Shown piece after piece: positions 46,043 to 53,250 of a stretch of DNA of 64,000 nucleotides. The notes under the pieces are model-generated. The model was given only the letters and a program-made list of their open reading frames with translations. It was not told the DNA's origin and did not search any database. Positions within the stretch are counted from its first letter, which is position 1, and every line of letters starts with the position of its first letter. The translations under genes and the position numbers were made by a program. The stretch comes from an uncultured Burkholderiales bacterium (GTDB taxonomy: Bacteria; Pseudomonadota; Gammaproteobacteria; Burkholderiales; Burkholderiaceae_C), in the NCBI GenBank assembly GCA_945952065.1, contig CAMFGY010000002.1, forward strand, positions 1-64,000, given 5' to 3'.

Positions 46043-46397
46043 GCAACATTGGCGGCTGCTCGCGTGCATTGGCGCCTGGCTGTGTCTGACGCTCGCGGCG
46101 GGCGGAGTCCGGGCGATGGTCCCGCCGCTGCCGGATGGGCAGGCCACGAGGTTGGTGTCGCCGATACCCGCAACATCGACTCCGCTCCAGCAGATCCTGG
46201 ACTCCATGCCCTGCGCCCGTTGCTACGTCGCCCCCCTACCCATCGACCAGGGGCCATACGAGGAGCCTGGGCGGCAGGGCAATCCCGTCCTCTGCGTACA
46301 CGATGCAGTGCCGCCGTCATCCCTCGGTTCCGCGGCCCTCGCAGCCGGTCCTCCACGCCCGTGCGCGTGTATCGCCTTCTGTCGGTGGCTGGATTGA
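46029..46397 (+). CDS. Hypothetical exported Cys-containing protein overlapping cusA
   Basis: The 122-residue protein starts at a GTG inside the last codons of cusA (14-nt overlap). It has a signal peptide ([20 protein letters not shown]), then [12 protein letters not shown] and the terminal [11 protein letters not shown]. From memory, small proteins ending in a similar CRWLD tail occur after cus-type pumps in other Burkholderiales; I cannot name a family. The cysteine pairs could bind Cu(I). Coupled translation with cusA is likely. Confidence 0.65.
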   Translation: MRRSEQHWRLLACIGAWLCLTLAAGGVRAMVPPLPDGQATRLVSPIPATSTPLQQILDSMPCARCYVAPLPIDQGPYEEPGRQGNPVLCVHDAVPPSSLGSAALAAGPPRPCACIAFCRWLD

Positions 46398-46464
46398 TCA
46401 ATCGAAGCAGCGCCCCACGCGCGTTCGAGTCCCGCGAGATCAACCCACACCATTGGAGTCCGTC

Positions 46465-46761
46465 ATGAAGAAGCTGCACATCACCGTGGTCGGCAGCATT
46501 GCATTGGGGGCCTTGCTGCCGGTGTTCGCCGGCCCCGACTGGCAGGCCATCGAGTCGGCGCGTAAGAACCACCGCGCCCAGGTTGCACGAATGGAAAAAC
46601 TCAGCCCCGAGGAGAAATGCGCCGCCAAGCGGCTCGCGCTGCCGCTTGATCATGGGCCACGCGCGCAATCGACGCCCGACCTGAACGAGAAGCGCAGGGA
46701 GAGCTTCGAGGCCGAACTGAAGGCCTGCAAGGAAGCCGCCGCCAAGGAGGCCGTGCAATGA
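46465..46761 (+). CDS. Small exported protein with an LDHGPRAQ motif
   Basis: The 98-residue protein has a signal peptide (MKKLHITVVGSIALGALLPVFAG) and a charged helical body (PDWQAIESARKNHRAQVARMEKL). It shares LPLDHGPRAQSTPDLNEKRR with the lipoprotein at 35513-35827. Function is unknown. TTGGAGTCC supports the start at 46465. It overlaps the DUF411 gene by 4 nt, suggesting joint expression with copG copy 2. Confidence 0.8.
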   Translation: MKKLHITVVGSIALGALLPVFAGPDWQAIESARKNHRAQVARMEKLSPEEKCAAKRLALPLDHGPRAQSTPDLNEKRRESFEAELKACKEAAAKEAVQ

Positions 46762-47216
46762 AGCCGCATCGCAGAAATTTCAGCGTGCTGGTGCTCGTCG
46801 CCCTGGTCGGCCGCCCCTTGCTGGCCAGGGCGGCGCCGCCGCTGGTCGAAGTTTGGAAATCGCCCACCTGCGGCTGCTGCAAGGACTGGGTCAAGCATCT
46901 GGAGGCCAATGGCTTCACGGTCAAGACGCATGACACCGGCAACACCGATGTGCGCGCCCGGCTTGGCATGCCGATCAGGTATGGCTCATGTCATACGGCG
47001 CAGGTGGCCGGCTACGCGCTCGAGGGCCATGTGCCTGCAAGTGAGGTGTTGCGCCTGCTGAAACAGCGTCCCGAAGCCGTCGGGCTGGCCGTTCCCGCGA
47101 TGCCCAGAGGCTCGCCCGGCATGGATGGACCCGCCTACCGCGGGCATCGCGACCCTTTCGACGTCTTGCTGGTGAAGCGTGACGGCAGCGCCAGCCCTTA
47201 TCAGTCTTACCGCTAG
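46758..47216 (+). CDS. copG: CopG-like DUF411 protein, copy 2
   Basis: This 152-residue exported protein is paralogous to the one at 32489. It has the same CxCC motif (TCGCCKDWVKHLEANGF), the same DTGNTD, YGSCHTA and LEGHVPA segments, and the GSPGMDGPAYRGHRDPFDVLLV tail. The signal peptide is residues 1 to about 27 (VLVALVGRPLLARA). It overlaps the LDHGPRAQ gene by 4 nt and is followed by CusF copy 3 after 43 nt, repeating the copG-cusF order of the first operon. Confidence 0.88.
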   Translation: MKPHRRNFSVLVLVALVGRPLLARAAPPLVEVWKSPTCGCCKDWVKHLEANGFTVKTHDTGNTDVRARLGMPIRYGSCHTAQVAGYALEGHVPASEVLRLLKQRPEAVGLAVPAMPRGSPGMDGPAYRGHRDPFDVLLVKRDGSASPYQSYR

Positions 47217-47259
47217 AGCGCCGGTTGCGCTCAACTCAAGCTCACCAAAGGAAATCGAC

Positions 47260-47607
47260 ATGAAGAACTCTGCACGCACCTCCCTGCTTCTGGCCCTGCT
47301 GCTCTCCACCGGGTCGGCCATGGCTCAGGCCAAGATGGACGAGATGAAGGGCATGGACATGGCCAAGAAACCGTCCGCCGGCGTGTCAGCAAAGCACATG
47401 GCCACGGGCTTGGTCAAGAAAGTGGATGCGAAGACAGGGGTGGTGACCCTTGCGCACGAGCCGGTCAAGACCCTGAACTGGCCCGCGATGACAATGGGCT
47501 TCAAGGTCAAGGACAAGATGCTGATGGACAAGCTCGGCGAGGGTAAGAAGGTCGCTTTCGAATTCATGCAGGATGGCAGCGACTACGTCATTACCGCTGT
47601 GAAGTGA
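47260..47607 (+). CDS. CusF-like copper-binding protein, copy 3
   Basis: The 115-residue periplasmic protein has a signal peptide (LLLALLLSTGSAMAQ) and the CusF domain VTLAHEPVKTLNWPAMTMGF. It retains the tryptophan next to the Met site as in E. coli CusF (cation-pi contact to Cu(I)), whereas copies 1 and 2 have D-M-P or G-M-P there. The extended Met segment MDEMKGMDMAK precedes the domain. AAAGGAAATC supports the start. Confidence 0.9.
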   Translation: MKNSARTSLLLALLLSTGSAMAQAKMDEMKGMDMAKKPSAGVSAKHMATGLVKKVDAKTGVVTLAHEPVKTLNWPAMTMGFKVKDKMLMDKLGEGKKVAFEFMQDGSDYVITAVK

Positions 47608-47847
47608 GCTGTACCGGATCCCGGCGCGATTCGGAATTCCTTGGCCCATTCGCAAGCGGCCGGTGACGGCCCTGTCGGCAATGCCGGCTTCACGGCCATC
47701 GCAGGCAGCGTCGATCACCCGTACGCTGCGCGCCAAACTCGGTCACGCACCGGGCCACCCGCCCGTCGGTGCCAGGCCCGCGCCCACCGCGATCAGAGCC
47801 AGAAGCCTGATGAAGGTTGAGGCCATACGCCGGCGGCCCTTGGTTTC

Positions 47848-47901
47848 TTGCAAAACCGTAATCCTCTGGACAGCTCAGCGTCGGGCCTCGATTTCTACAG
47901 T
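47848..47901 (+). promoter_or_regulatory. CusR-type box plus -10 for the second DUF4148 gene
   Basis: TTGCAAAACCGTAAT at 47848-47862, exactly 31 nt, then TCTACAGT at 47894-47901. The DUF4148 start is at 47979. The arrangement is the same as at 27485-27538. Confidence 0.8.
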
Positions 47902-47978
47902 GCAGTCATGACGCATCGGTTGCGTCTTGCCGCCAGGCTCTCGCCTGACGGCTTGGTTCAACGCACAAGGGGTTCATC

Positions 47979-48395
47979 ATGTCTCGCCTCTCTTCACTCG
48001 CCACCGCCACGCTGCTAGTCACCGCGTTTGCAACGCCCGCCTTTGCCAACAGCGGCTTCACCGCCTCGAACACGGACAGCGGCGGGTCCTATCACGCCAT
48101 GCCCGGCGGCAAGACCCGCGAGGAGGTCAAGGCCGAACTGGCCGCGGCCATCAAGGATGGATCCATGGCCAAGATGAGGCGCAATCAGTCGTACGTGCCG
48201 GGATATGAAACGAGCATGCACCCGGTCATGAGCGCTCAAGTCTCGGCCAAGGAAACGCAGCTGGCAGGCAAGGACGCCATCACCTTTGAAGCGCCAGCGG
48301 CAGGCGGCAAGACGCGCGCCGAGGTGTTGCAGGAGTTGGAGCAGGCTCGCAAGGACGGCTCACTTCGCCGCATGAATACCAACCGTGGCTATTGA
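47979..48395 (+). CDS. DUF4148 repeat protein, copper-island copy 2
   Basis: The 138-residue exported protein has a signal peptide ending AFAN. The block SGFTASNTDSGGSYHAMPGG is nearly identical to copy 1 at 27612. It has two repeats of the KTRxEVxxELxxAxxDGS type (about 45-66 and 111-132), where copy 1 has three. Function is unknown. AAGGGG precedes the start. It stands alone behind its own CusR-type promoter at the right end of the copper island. The following 48396-48598 holds no recognisable gene. Confidence 0.87.
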   Translation: MSRLSSLATATLLVTAFATPAFANSGFTASNTDSGGSYHAMPGGKTREEVKAELAAAIKDGSMAKMRRNQSYVPGYETSMHPVMSAQVSAKETQLAGKDAITFEAPAAGGKTRAEVLQELEQARKDGSLRRMNTNRGY

Positions 48396-48598
48396 CGATG
48401 GGTGCGGACGGCATCGGCACAAAGCAGTGCCCGGAGGCATGCATTGCGACCAACGGCGAGTCGCTGCAGCCGCTCAGTTTGCGGCACTGTGTTTCCCCTG
48501 GCCACCGTCCGCCTCAGCAAGGCCGCCAACATCGTTTGGACGTATCGGCGCTGGTTGGAAGCTGCTCCGACCAAGGTGCTGAGCGCCGAGCCGGGTTC

Positions 48599-49066
48599 TC
48601 AGGGTTGGGTGCGAAAACTCTTGTGGCAGGCATTGCAGACATCCCGCGTCTGAGTGAACGCCTTCTTGAGTTGTACCAAGTCTCCACCCGCCGCGACGCG
48701 GCTCAGTTCAATGGTCTGCCTCTGCAAATCCTGAGCCAGTTGCTTGAATCGATCTTCTTCAAGCCAGATGTCGTCCTTGGCTCGAGTCTCCCCGCGTTCG
48801 GTGCCAGGGGCAAATCCCTCCCAAGGTAGCCGACTCAGCATCTCCACCGTTTTGGCGTCAGCAGCGACCTGCTTGGCATCGAATGGCCGGTCGCCATCAA
48901 CGGTTTGCAGCAAACGGCTGAAGTAGGTGCTCATCAAGGTGAACGCCGCGCGCCGATGTTTGATGGCCTGCTCGGCCTTTCGATCCTGGGCCTGAGCTGC
49001 CCCGAAGCCGTTCATCACGGTCAGCAGTACGGCAGCAGCACAGAGCGAGCAAATGATTCGCCTCAT
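48599..49066 (-). CDS. Cytochrome c' (c-prime) family protein
   Basis: The 155-residue periplasmic protein has a signal peptide (MRRIICSLCAAAVLLTVMNGFGAAQA) and a four-helix-bundle pattern. The haem-binding motif CNACH lies only a few residues from the C-terminus (VCNACHKSFR), as in cytochrome c'. These proteins bind NO or act in redox defence. It is the last gene of the leftward chromate operon, overlapping the ChrB-like gene by 4 nt; a link to chromate-derived oxidative stress is inferred. Confidence 0.87.
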   Translation of the reverse strand: MRRIICSLCAAAVLLTVMNGFGAAQAQDRKAEQAIKHRRAAFTLMSTYFSRLLQTVDGDRPFDAKQVAADAKTVEMLSRLPWEGFAPGTERGETRAKDDIWLEEDRFKQLAQDLQRQTIELSRVAAGGDLVQLKKAFTQTRDVCNACHKSFRTQP

Positions 49067-49515
49067 GATTTGGGCGGCCAGTTGTGGGTCTCTGCCTGGC
49101 AGGACTTGCACCAGGCGTACAGCGCGTCATACATCACCATGCCGTGCCGCAGCATCTCGTGGTCGTCGCTGAACTGTGCGGACAAGCCCAGCGAGATGGC
49201 ATAAAGCCCGGCCGACTGCGGCGTCAGGCCCAGCCGCGAGGTGTCGGCACCGCGAACGATCAAGGCCAGTTGCTGCAGCGCCGGCTCATCCAATTTGTAC
49301 TTCGCCAGAAAAGCATCGAAGCTACACAACTCGCCCACATGCGTCATCTCGACACCAGGTATGTCATAGGGCACGGCACCGGTCTTCTCAGCCATCTCCA
49401 GCACGCGGCTCGCTGACACGTAGAGGAACTCCGGCTCCTTGTCGATGAAGCGCGCAATCAGCCAGGGGCAGGCAATACGATCGATCTTGGGGCGTTCGCG
49501 GGTGATCCACTTCAT
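49063..49515 (-). CDS. Stand-alone ChrB C-terminal domain protein
   Basis: The 150-residue cytoplasmic protein corresponds to the C-terminal domain of ChrB: KWITRERPKIDRIACPWLIARFIDKEPEFLYV, then MTHVGELCSFDAFLAKY and LIVRGADTSRL. The full-length ChrB at 52280 carries the related segment WVDRLASAWLIRRFIDPDAKFLW. The operon therefore encodes this domain twice. Function is unknown; it may act in chromate sensing or reduction. CCAGGAGACTC supports the start. Confidence 0.87.
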   Translation of the reverse strand: MKWITRERPKIDRIACPWLIARFIDKEPEFLYVSASRVLEMAEKTGAVPYDIPGVEMTHVGELCSFDAFLAKYKLDEPALQQLALIVRGADTSRLGLTPQSAGLYAISLGLSAQFSDDHEMLRHGMVMYDALYAWCKSCQAETHNWPPKS

Positions 49516-49535
49516 GAGAGTCTCCTGGTGGCGTG

Positions 49536-50159
49536 CTATTTGCCGGCGGCGCCGAACGCGAAATCATGGAAGGCGGTGACGCTGTCGGCCTTGGTCCAAA
49601 CCCCCACCGAGCCCGCGCCGCCGATGTGCGCATCGTCCACCTCGATGTAGCGCTTGCCATCGAGCCAGACCTGGATGCGCGGGCCGACGAACTCGACCCG
49701 CAAGCGGTGCCAGATGTTGGCCACCACAGGAGCATCGACATACTTCAGCGTACGGCGCGAACCGTGCTCCGTGTAGTACAGCGAGACATTGTTTTCGAGG
49801 GCGTTGGCTCGCGCTACGTAGTAGTTGTCGCCATCCTTCCAGCGCCAGACCACGCCGCCCGCCTGATCCTCTCGTCCGGCCATGGGCTTGAACTTCACCT
49901 CGACGAAGCCATCAAGGACCGAAGCGCCGTTCTTGACGCACCAGGGGTAGTTGCCACTGCCCGACTGAACGAGCACATGGGGCTTACTCGGCGCATCCGC
50001 CGCAGCCTCGACCTTCCAGACCGGCTTGCCAGCGCCCGTCACGCCACAGGTCCACCCAGCCGGCGCCGCACCTATCGCGTCGGCGTCGAAGTTGGCGCTT
50101 TGCGACCAAGCGGTGGAGAGCATCAGGGAGGCCACGACCGCGGTAGATACCTGCTTCAT
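49536..50159 (-). CDS. Exported LamG/DUF1080-like protein in the chromate operon
   Basis: The 207-residue protein has a signal peptide (MKQVSTAVVASLMLSTAWSQ). A concanavalin-like beta-sandwich pattern follows: GFVEVKFKPMAGREDQAGGVVWRWKDGDNYYVARANALENNVSLYY, IWHRLRVEFVGPRIQVWLDGKRYIEVDD and GSVGVWTKADSVTAFHDF. It resembles 3-keto-disaccharide-hydrolase-like (DUF1080) domains, but no catalytic function is implied. It is 22 nt after chrA and co-directional, so probably part of the chromate operon. Confidence 0.78.
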   Translation of the reverse strand: MKQVSTAVVASLMLSTAWSQSANFDADAIGAAPAGWTCGVTGAGKPVWKVEAAADAPSKPHVLVQSGSGNYPWCVKNGASVLDGFVEVKFKPMAGREDQAGGVVWRWKDGDNYYVARANALENNVSLYYTEHGSRRTLKYVDAPVVANIWHRLRVEFVGPRIQVWLDGKRYIEVDDAHIGGAGSVGVWTKADSVTAFHDFAFGAAGK

Positions 50160-50181
50160 GAGGGATGCTCCGGTGAAGGTT

Positions 50182-51366
50182 TCAAGCTGCCTGCATCAAC
50201 GGATGCACGACCAAGCCAACCAGTGCGGCAATCAGCACGATGAGAGGTTCTGGAATCTTCTTGAATCGCCACAGCACGGCGACGGTGACCAGGGCCAGTG
50301 CTGCCGTCACCCAGTCGGTGATCGAGCGTTGACCGATGACGATGACGGCGCCCGTGATGGCACCAATGGCCGCCGCCGTTACACCATCGACGAAGGCGAC
50401 GATGGCGGGGCGCTTGCCATGCTTCTTGAAATACGGCGCCGGCAGGATCGTGAACAAGTAGCAAGGCACGAAGGTGCCCAGGGCCGCCACGACCGACCCC
50501 CAGAAGCCGGCGACCAGATAGCCGATGAAGCCCGTCGTGATGACGACCGGGCCTGGCGTGATCATGGCCACCGCCACCGCATCGACGAACTGGCGGTCGT
50601 TAAGCCAGTGGTGCTCTTGGACCACTCCGCTGTAGAGGAAGGGCACGATGGCCAGGCCGCTGCCGAAAACGAAGCTGCCGGCATAGGCGAAGAAGGCGCC
50701 GATCTCGACCAGTTGGGGCCAGTCCACAGTGCTAAGCAGGGCTGCGCCGGCGATGGGCGCGGAGGCCGCAATGCCATTGAGTCGGCCGGTGAACTTCGGT
50801 GGCACACGCACCATCCAGACCAACAGACCGGCCCCCAGGAACAGCCAGACGACCTCCGACTTGGTGACCACCGTGACGGCGGCGCTGGCTAGGAAGATCG
50901 CCCACAGCAGCTTGTCCTTGCCGATGTTCTTGGTGGTCAGCTTGTAGGCGCTCATCGCAATGATGCCGATGACGGCCGCGCCAACGCCGTAGAAAACCGC
51001 CTGCATCCAGCCGATACCGCCGAAGGTCACGTACAAGGCGCCCAGCGCCACCACCATGAAGAACGAGGGCAGCACGAAGGCCAGGCCGGCCAGCGTGGCT
51101 CCGATGATGCGGAAGTGCACGTAGCCGAGATAGATGGCCAGTTGCGCCGCCAGCGGCCCCGGCATCAGCTGGGCCAGGGCCATGCCCTCCTTGTAGTCGG
51201 CCTCGGAAATCCATTGCCGCCGCTCGACCAGGTCGCGGTACATGAAGCCTACCAGGGCCACCGGCCCGCCGAAGCCCCAGGTGCCTAGGCCCAGCATGTA
51301 GGCGACCAGTTGCCATAACGTGTAGCGTGGCGCCAGCTCCGCGCCGGCCTGCTGCTGCTCGCTCAT
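50182..51366 (-). CDS. chrA: Chromate efflux transporter ChrA
   Basis: The 394-residue inner-membrane CHR transporter exports chromate. It has two homologous halves, each starting with a CHR domain: WQLVAYMLGLGTWGFGGPVALVGFMYRDLVERRQWISEADYKEGMALAQLMPGPLAAQ, and the second GAFFAYAGSFVFGSGLAIVPFLYSGVVQEHHWLNDRQFVDAVAVAMITPGPVVI. The start overlaps the dismutase-rhodanese stop by 4 nt. Confidence 0.93.
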   Translation of the reverse strand: MSEQQQAGAELAPRYTLWQLVAYMLGLGTWGFGGPVALVGFMYRDLVERRQWISEADYKEGMALAQLMPGPLAAQLAIYLGYVHFRIIGATLAGLAFVLPSFFMVVALGALYVTFGGIGWMQAVFYGVGAAVIGIIAMSAYKLTTKNIGKDKLLWAIFLASAAVTVVTKSEVVWLFLGAGLLVWMVRVPPKFTGRLNGIAASAPIAGAALLSTVDWPQLVEIGAFFAYAGSFVFGSGLAIVPFLYSGVVQEHHWLNDRQFVDAVAVAMITPGPVVITTGFIGYLVAGFWGSVVAALGTFVPCYLFTILPAPYFKKHGKRPAIVAFVDGVTAAAIGAITGAVIVIGQRSITDWVTAALALVTVAVLWRFKKIPEPLIVLIAALVGLVVHPLMQAA

Positions 51367-52283
51367 GGCTGCCCCTCCTTGGCTTGCACGGGCTTGCCCG
51401 CAGCGGCCCAGGCGTCGATGCCGCCGGGCAGATAGCTGGCCTTAATACCCAAGGAGCGCAGCTTCATCGCGGTAGAGCGGCCGACTTCGTGGCCGTAGAT
51501 GCAATAGACCAGCACCTCGCTGTCGGCCGGCAGTTCTGCCGCCCAGTCAGCCACCTTGGCCGGATCGCGCCAGCATGCGCCGGGCAGCATGATCTGCGCC
51601 TGCTCGAACATGGCATCCCTCCTCACGTCGATGACTACCAGCCGGCTCAGCTCAAGCTGCGCCAGATCGGCTGCACAGCCTTCGCTGGCGGCATGAACGG
51701 CCTGCTGGTAACGCTCATAAACCTTGTTCCAGTCAATATGGGCCATGAAGGCATCGACATAGGCGCCGGCAGCAGCGCCGTGGTCCAGGTGATAGGCATG
51801 CTCGTACATGTCCAGCGCCAGGATGGCCGTACCGCCCGCCAGCGCATGGGTGTGATCGGCCGCCCATTGGTTGACCAAGCTGCCCTCGCGCGGCTGGAAG
51901 CTCAGCAGCACCCAGCCCGAGCCGCCACCCAGGGCATTGCCCATGGCGACGAACTCCTCGCGCCAGCGCTCGACGCTGCCGAAGCTGCCGGCCAGCGCCA
52001 GGGCCATGGCCGGCGCCATATCCCGGGAGGAACTGGCCAGGCTGTCGAAATACAACTCATGCAGCAGCATCGAGTTGGTGGCGATCAGCTCTTCGCGCTT
52101 CAGGCCGTTCAACTCGAAGCCAGGCATGGCGCCGGGCTGGCTCTGTCGCAGCTCGGAGCGAATGGCATTGAGACGCTTGACCGCGCCGCCGTAGTTGTTC
52201 TGATGGTGGCTGCGCAGCAGCTTCTCGGAAAGGCCTTGAAGCTGGCTGGGGTCGAAGGGCAGATCTTTGGGAATCGCATTCAT
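51363..52283 (-). CDS. chrC: ChrC-type superoxide dismutase fused to a rhodanese domain
   Basis: The 306-residue protein has an Fe/Mn superoxide dismutase domain at residues 1 to about 195. Candidate metal ligands are H27 (RSHHQNNYGG), H75 (LLHELYF), D158 and H162 (DMYEHAYHLD). A rhodanese domain from about 205 to 300 has active-site C261 (VYCIYGHEVGRS). ChrC of C. metallidurans is a dismutase; the added sulfurtransferase domain is a fusion. It overlaps chrB upstream and chrA downstream by 4 nt each. It likely counters superoxide made during chromate reduction; the rhodanese role is open. Confidence 0.88.
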   Translation of the reverse strand: MNAIPKDLPFDPSQLQGLSEKLLRSHHQNNYGGAVKRLNAIRSELRQSQPGAMPGFELNGLKREELIATNSMLLHELYFDSLASSSRDMAPAMALALAGSFGSVERWREEFVAMGNALGGGSGWVLLSFQPREGSLVNQWAADHTHALAGGTAILALDMYEHAYHLDHGAAAGAYVDAFMAHIDWNKVYERYQQAVHAASEGCAADLAQLELSRLVVIDVRRDAMFEQAQIMLPGACWRDPAKVADWAAELPADSEVLVYCIYGHEVGRSTAMKLRSLGIKASYLPGGIDAWAAAGKPVQAKEGQP

Positions 52284-53215
52284 GACTTGTCCGTTGAATG
52301 TTGAAAAGCGGTCAGTAGCCCTTCGAAGACACCGGCTGCCACGAGCAGCAATTGGTCGTCATCAGTGATGGCTTCGCGCATGCCCGCGAGCACGCGCTCC
52401 ACGCCGGCAGCTTCAAGCGGCTGGACGCCGCCGACGTCCAGGCTGTGCACAAGCAGGCCCAGGCGCAACAGCGGCGGAGTTTCCAACCCGAAGCTGGCCA
52501 GCAGGGTCTCGAAGGTCACGCGCATGCCCACATGGGTGAAGGTGGCGCCGTCGAAATCGAAGCCCAACGCCTTCTTGGGGCAATCAGCCGGCGCCTTGAG
52601 CCAGAGAAACTTGGCGTCAGGATCGATGAAGCGGCGAATCAGCCAGGCGCTGGCGAGGCGATCCACCCAAGGGCGGCTTCGGGTTGCCCACGTACGGCCA
52701 CGGTAGTCCGCGACATCGAGCTGCGCGATGCCCTGCTCCGTGGCGTGGGGCTCGTTCGGTGACAGCACGCGGTTGGCGTCGAGCTCTAGCGCTTGCAAGG
52801 CGGCTTCGGCCTGCCGCTGGGCTTCGCCTGGGAAGAAGTCGACTGCGACCAACTGCTCCAGGCTTTTGCGCAACTTGCGGCATTGCTTGAGAACGTCGAG
52901 CGCGCTGTCCTCCCGCAGTTCAACTCGGCAGGCAGCAATCAGGTTGAAGAGCTCACCAAACTCGACGGTGCGGTCGAAGAGCGTCTTGAAGTCCGGTTCA
53001 TCGCTTTGCGTCGGCAACAGGTGTGCCGTGCCGGCGTTGCTGCGCAGGTCTGCGGCAATGGCCGCCAGGGTGGCCGCGTTTCCGCCCAGATCGGGCAGCA
53101 GATAGACCCCGTCGCGCAGCACGGCCGCGCCGCAGGACTTCAGCGCGCGCCAGCAGCGCATGCGCGCGGTGGCGTTCTCTGTAGGAAGCGAGAGGATCAG
53201 TAGCAACCATTTCAT
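52280..53215 (-). CDS. chrB: ChrB chromate-sensing regulator
   Basis: The 311-residue protein has the ChrB N-terminal winged-helix region (MKWLLLILSLPTENATARMRCWRAL, CGAAVLRDGVYLLPD). The C-terminal ChrB domain (about 170-300) contains RPWVDRLASAWLIRRFIDPDAKFLW and FTHVGMRVTFETLLASFGL. ChrB represses or senses chromate for the chr operon. It is the first gene of the operon and overlaps chrC by 4 nt. Its ATG lies only 7 nt past a strong -10, so the transcript is probably leaderless. Confidence 0.9.
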   Translation of the reverse strand: MKWLLLILSLPTENATARMRCWRALKSCGAAVLRDGVYLLPDLGGNAATLAAIAADLRSNAGTAHLLPTQSDEPDFKTLFDRTVEFGELFNLIAACRVELREDSALDVLKQCRKLRKSLEQLVAVDFFPGEAQRQAEAALQALELDANRVLSPNEPHATEQGIAQLDVADYRGRTWATRSRPWVDRLASAWLIRRFIDPDAKFLWLKAPADCPKKALGFDFDGATFTHVGMRVTFETLLASFGLETPPLLRLGLLVHSLDVGGVQPLEAAGVERVLAGMREAITDDDQLLLVAAGVFEGLLTAFQHSTDKS

Positions 53216-53222
53216 TTAGTAG

Positions 53223-53250
53223 ATATTACTACTTGATGAAGCAATGTCAA
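53223..53250 (-). promoter_or_regulatory. Sigma70-type promoter of the chromate operon
   Basis: On the minus strand: TTGACA at 53250-53245, a 16-nt spacer and TAATAT at 53228-53223. The chrB ATG begins at 53215. The -10 lies inside an inverted repeat TAGTA-N5-TACTA (53217-53231), which could be a ChrB operator. The rest of 53251-53522 holds no recognisable gene. Confidence 0.8.

Noticed and set aside
48392-48829. 145-codon plus-strand open frame after the second DUF4148 gene
   Set aside because: Its 3' half is antisense to the cytochrome c' gene and its 5' half overlaps the DUF4148 stop; no domain seen.
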